Origin: Branchinecta lynchi
Taxonomy: Eukaryota; Arthropoda; Branchiopoda; Anostraca; Branchinectidae
Length of the DNA stretch: 64,000 nucleotides
NCBI GenBank assembly: GCA_023053575.1
Contig: JAKZAP010000008.1
Coordinates: forward strand, 7,482,205 to 7,546,204
Direction: 5' to 3'
The notes under the pieces were generated by a model that saw nothing but the letters and a program-made list of their open reading frames with translations, ran no database searches and had not been told where the DNA came from. Numbering within the stretch: the stretch's first letter is position 1; each line of letters begins with the position of its first letter. Both the position numbers and the translations under genes were made by a program. Shown here one piece after another: positions 63,900-64,000 of the stretch.

Positions 63900-64000
63900 C
63901 TGGAAGAAAATAAAAAATCAAAATTCTTTTTCGACCATCTGATCAGAGACACTCTTATCACAAATATCCTTCTTTTTCTGTGGAATGTTCAACGCTAGAG

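Noticed and set aside
1..64000. CRISPR arrays, operons and ribosome binding sites
   Set aside because: The direct repeats are minisatellite monomers without spacer/repeat structure, and the gene has spliceosomal introns; this is a eukaryotic window.

Overview
This is a eukaryotic genomic window, almost certainly from an invertebrate animal. It is AT-rich and full of introns, LINE retrotransposons, miniature DNA transposons and minisatellite-bearing mobile elements. I cannot name the species. One host gene dominates: a minus-strand golgin-245/GOLGA4-like gene running from beyond the right edge down to about 3.1 kb. Fifteen coding exons can be placed with matching splice phases throughout, and they encode about 2,290 residues. 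These are a Ser-rich N-terminal part, the conserved N-terminal golgin-245 block, a giant coiled-coil rod (one 4.65-kb exon) and a C-terminal GRIP domain split over two exons, followed by a short acidic tail. The first exon or exons must lie to the right of 64,000. A one-base frameshift at an A6 run (21,172-21,177) breaks the giant exon in this assembly.

Layout. 1-3,097: 3' flank with a candidate poly(A) signal and dispersed repeats. 3,098-18,252: the last exons (tail, GRIP, linker), separated by introns carrying a palindromic MITE, nested MITEs, a large G-rich tandem-repeat region (9.7-12.6 kb), a LINE fragment and a hAT-type MITE with another element inside it. 18,253-22,904: the giant exon. 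22,905-37,939: rod exons, with a hAT MITE, tandem-repeat elements and a 5'-truncated LINE lying inside one of them. 37,940-49,694: a large intron filled by a broken LINE that was cut by a DNA element, itself stuffed with tandem-repeat elements. 49,822-59,760: an intron holding a LINE with two long open ORFs. 59,761-63,899: N-terminal exons with piggyBac-like and other MITEs.

Mobile elements. Two abundant families share one architecture. 'P' has about 137-bp monomers and ends in a TGGGATCCCA palindrome. 'H' has about 130-bp C-rich subunits in roughly 400-bp units and ends in a TGGCACTTG...CAAGTGCCA hairpin. Each has fixed ends, an internal tandem array, a GAC-rich tetranucleotide stretch and a terminal palindrome whose sequence recurs near the 5' end. 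This resembles the non-autonomous Helentron and bivalve 'pearl' type of element. They nest inside LINEs and MITEs, so relative insertion order can be read directly. The LINEs are CR1-like; one (52.8-57.4 kb) has an ORF1 combining a PHD finger with three CCCH zinc fingers.

The only functional host gene I can support is the golgin. Its product would tether vesicles at the trans-Golgi, bound through the GRIP domain to the ARL1 GTPase. Everything else is repeat-derived or unexplained intron sequence.
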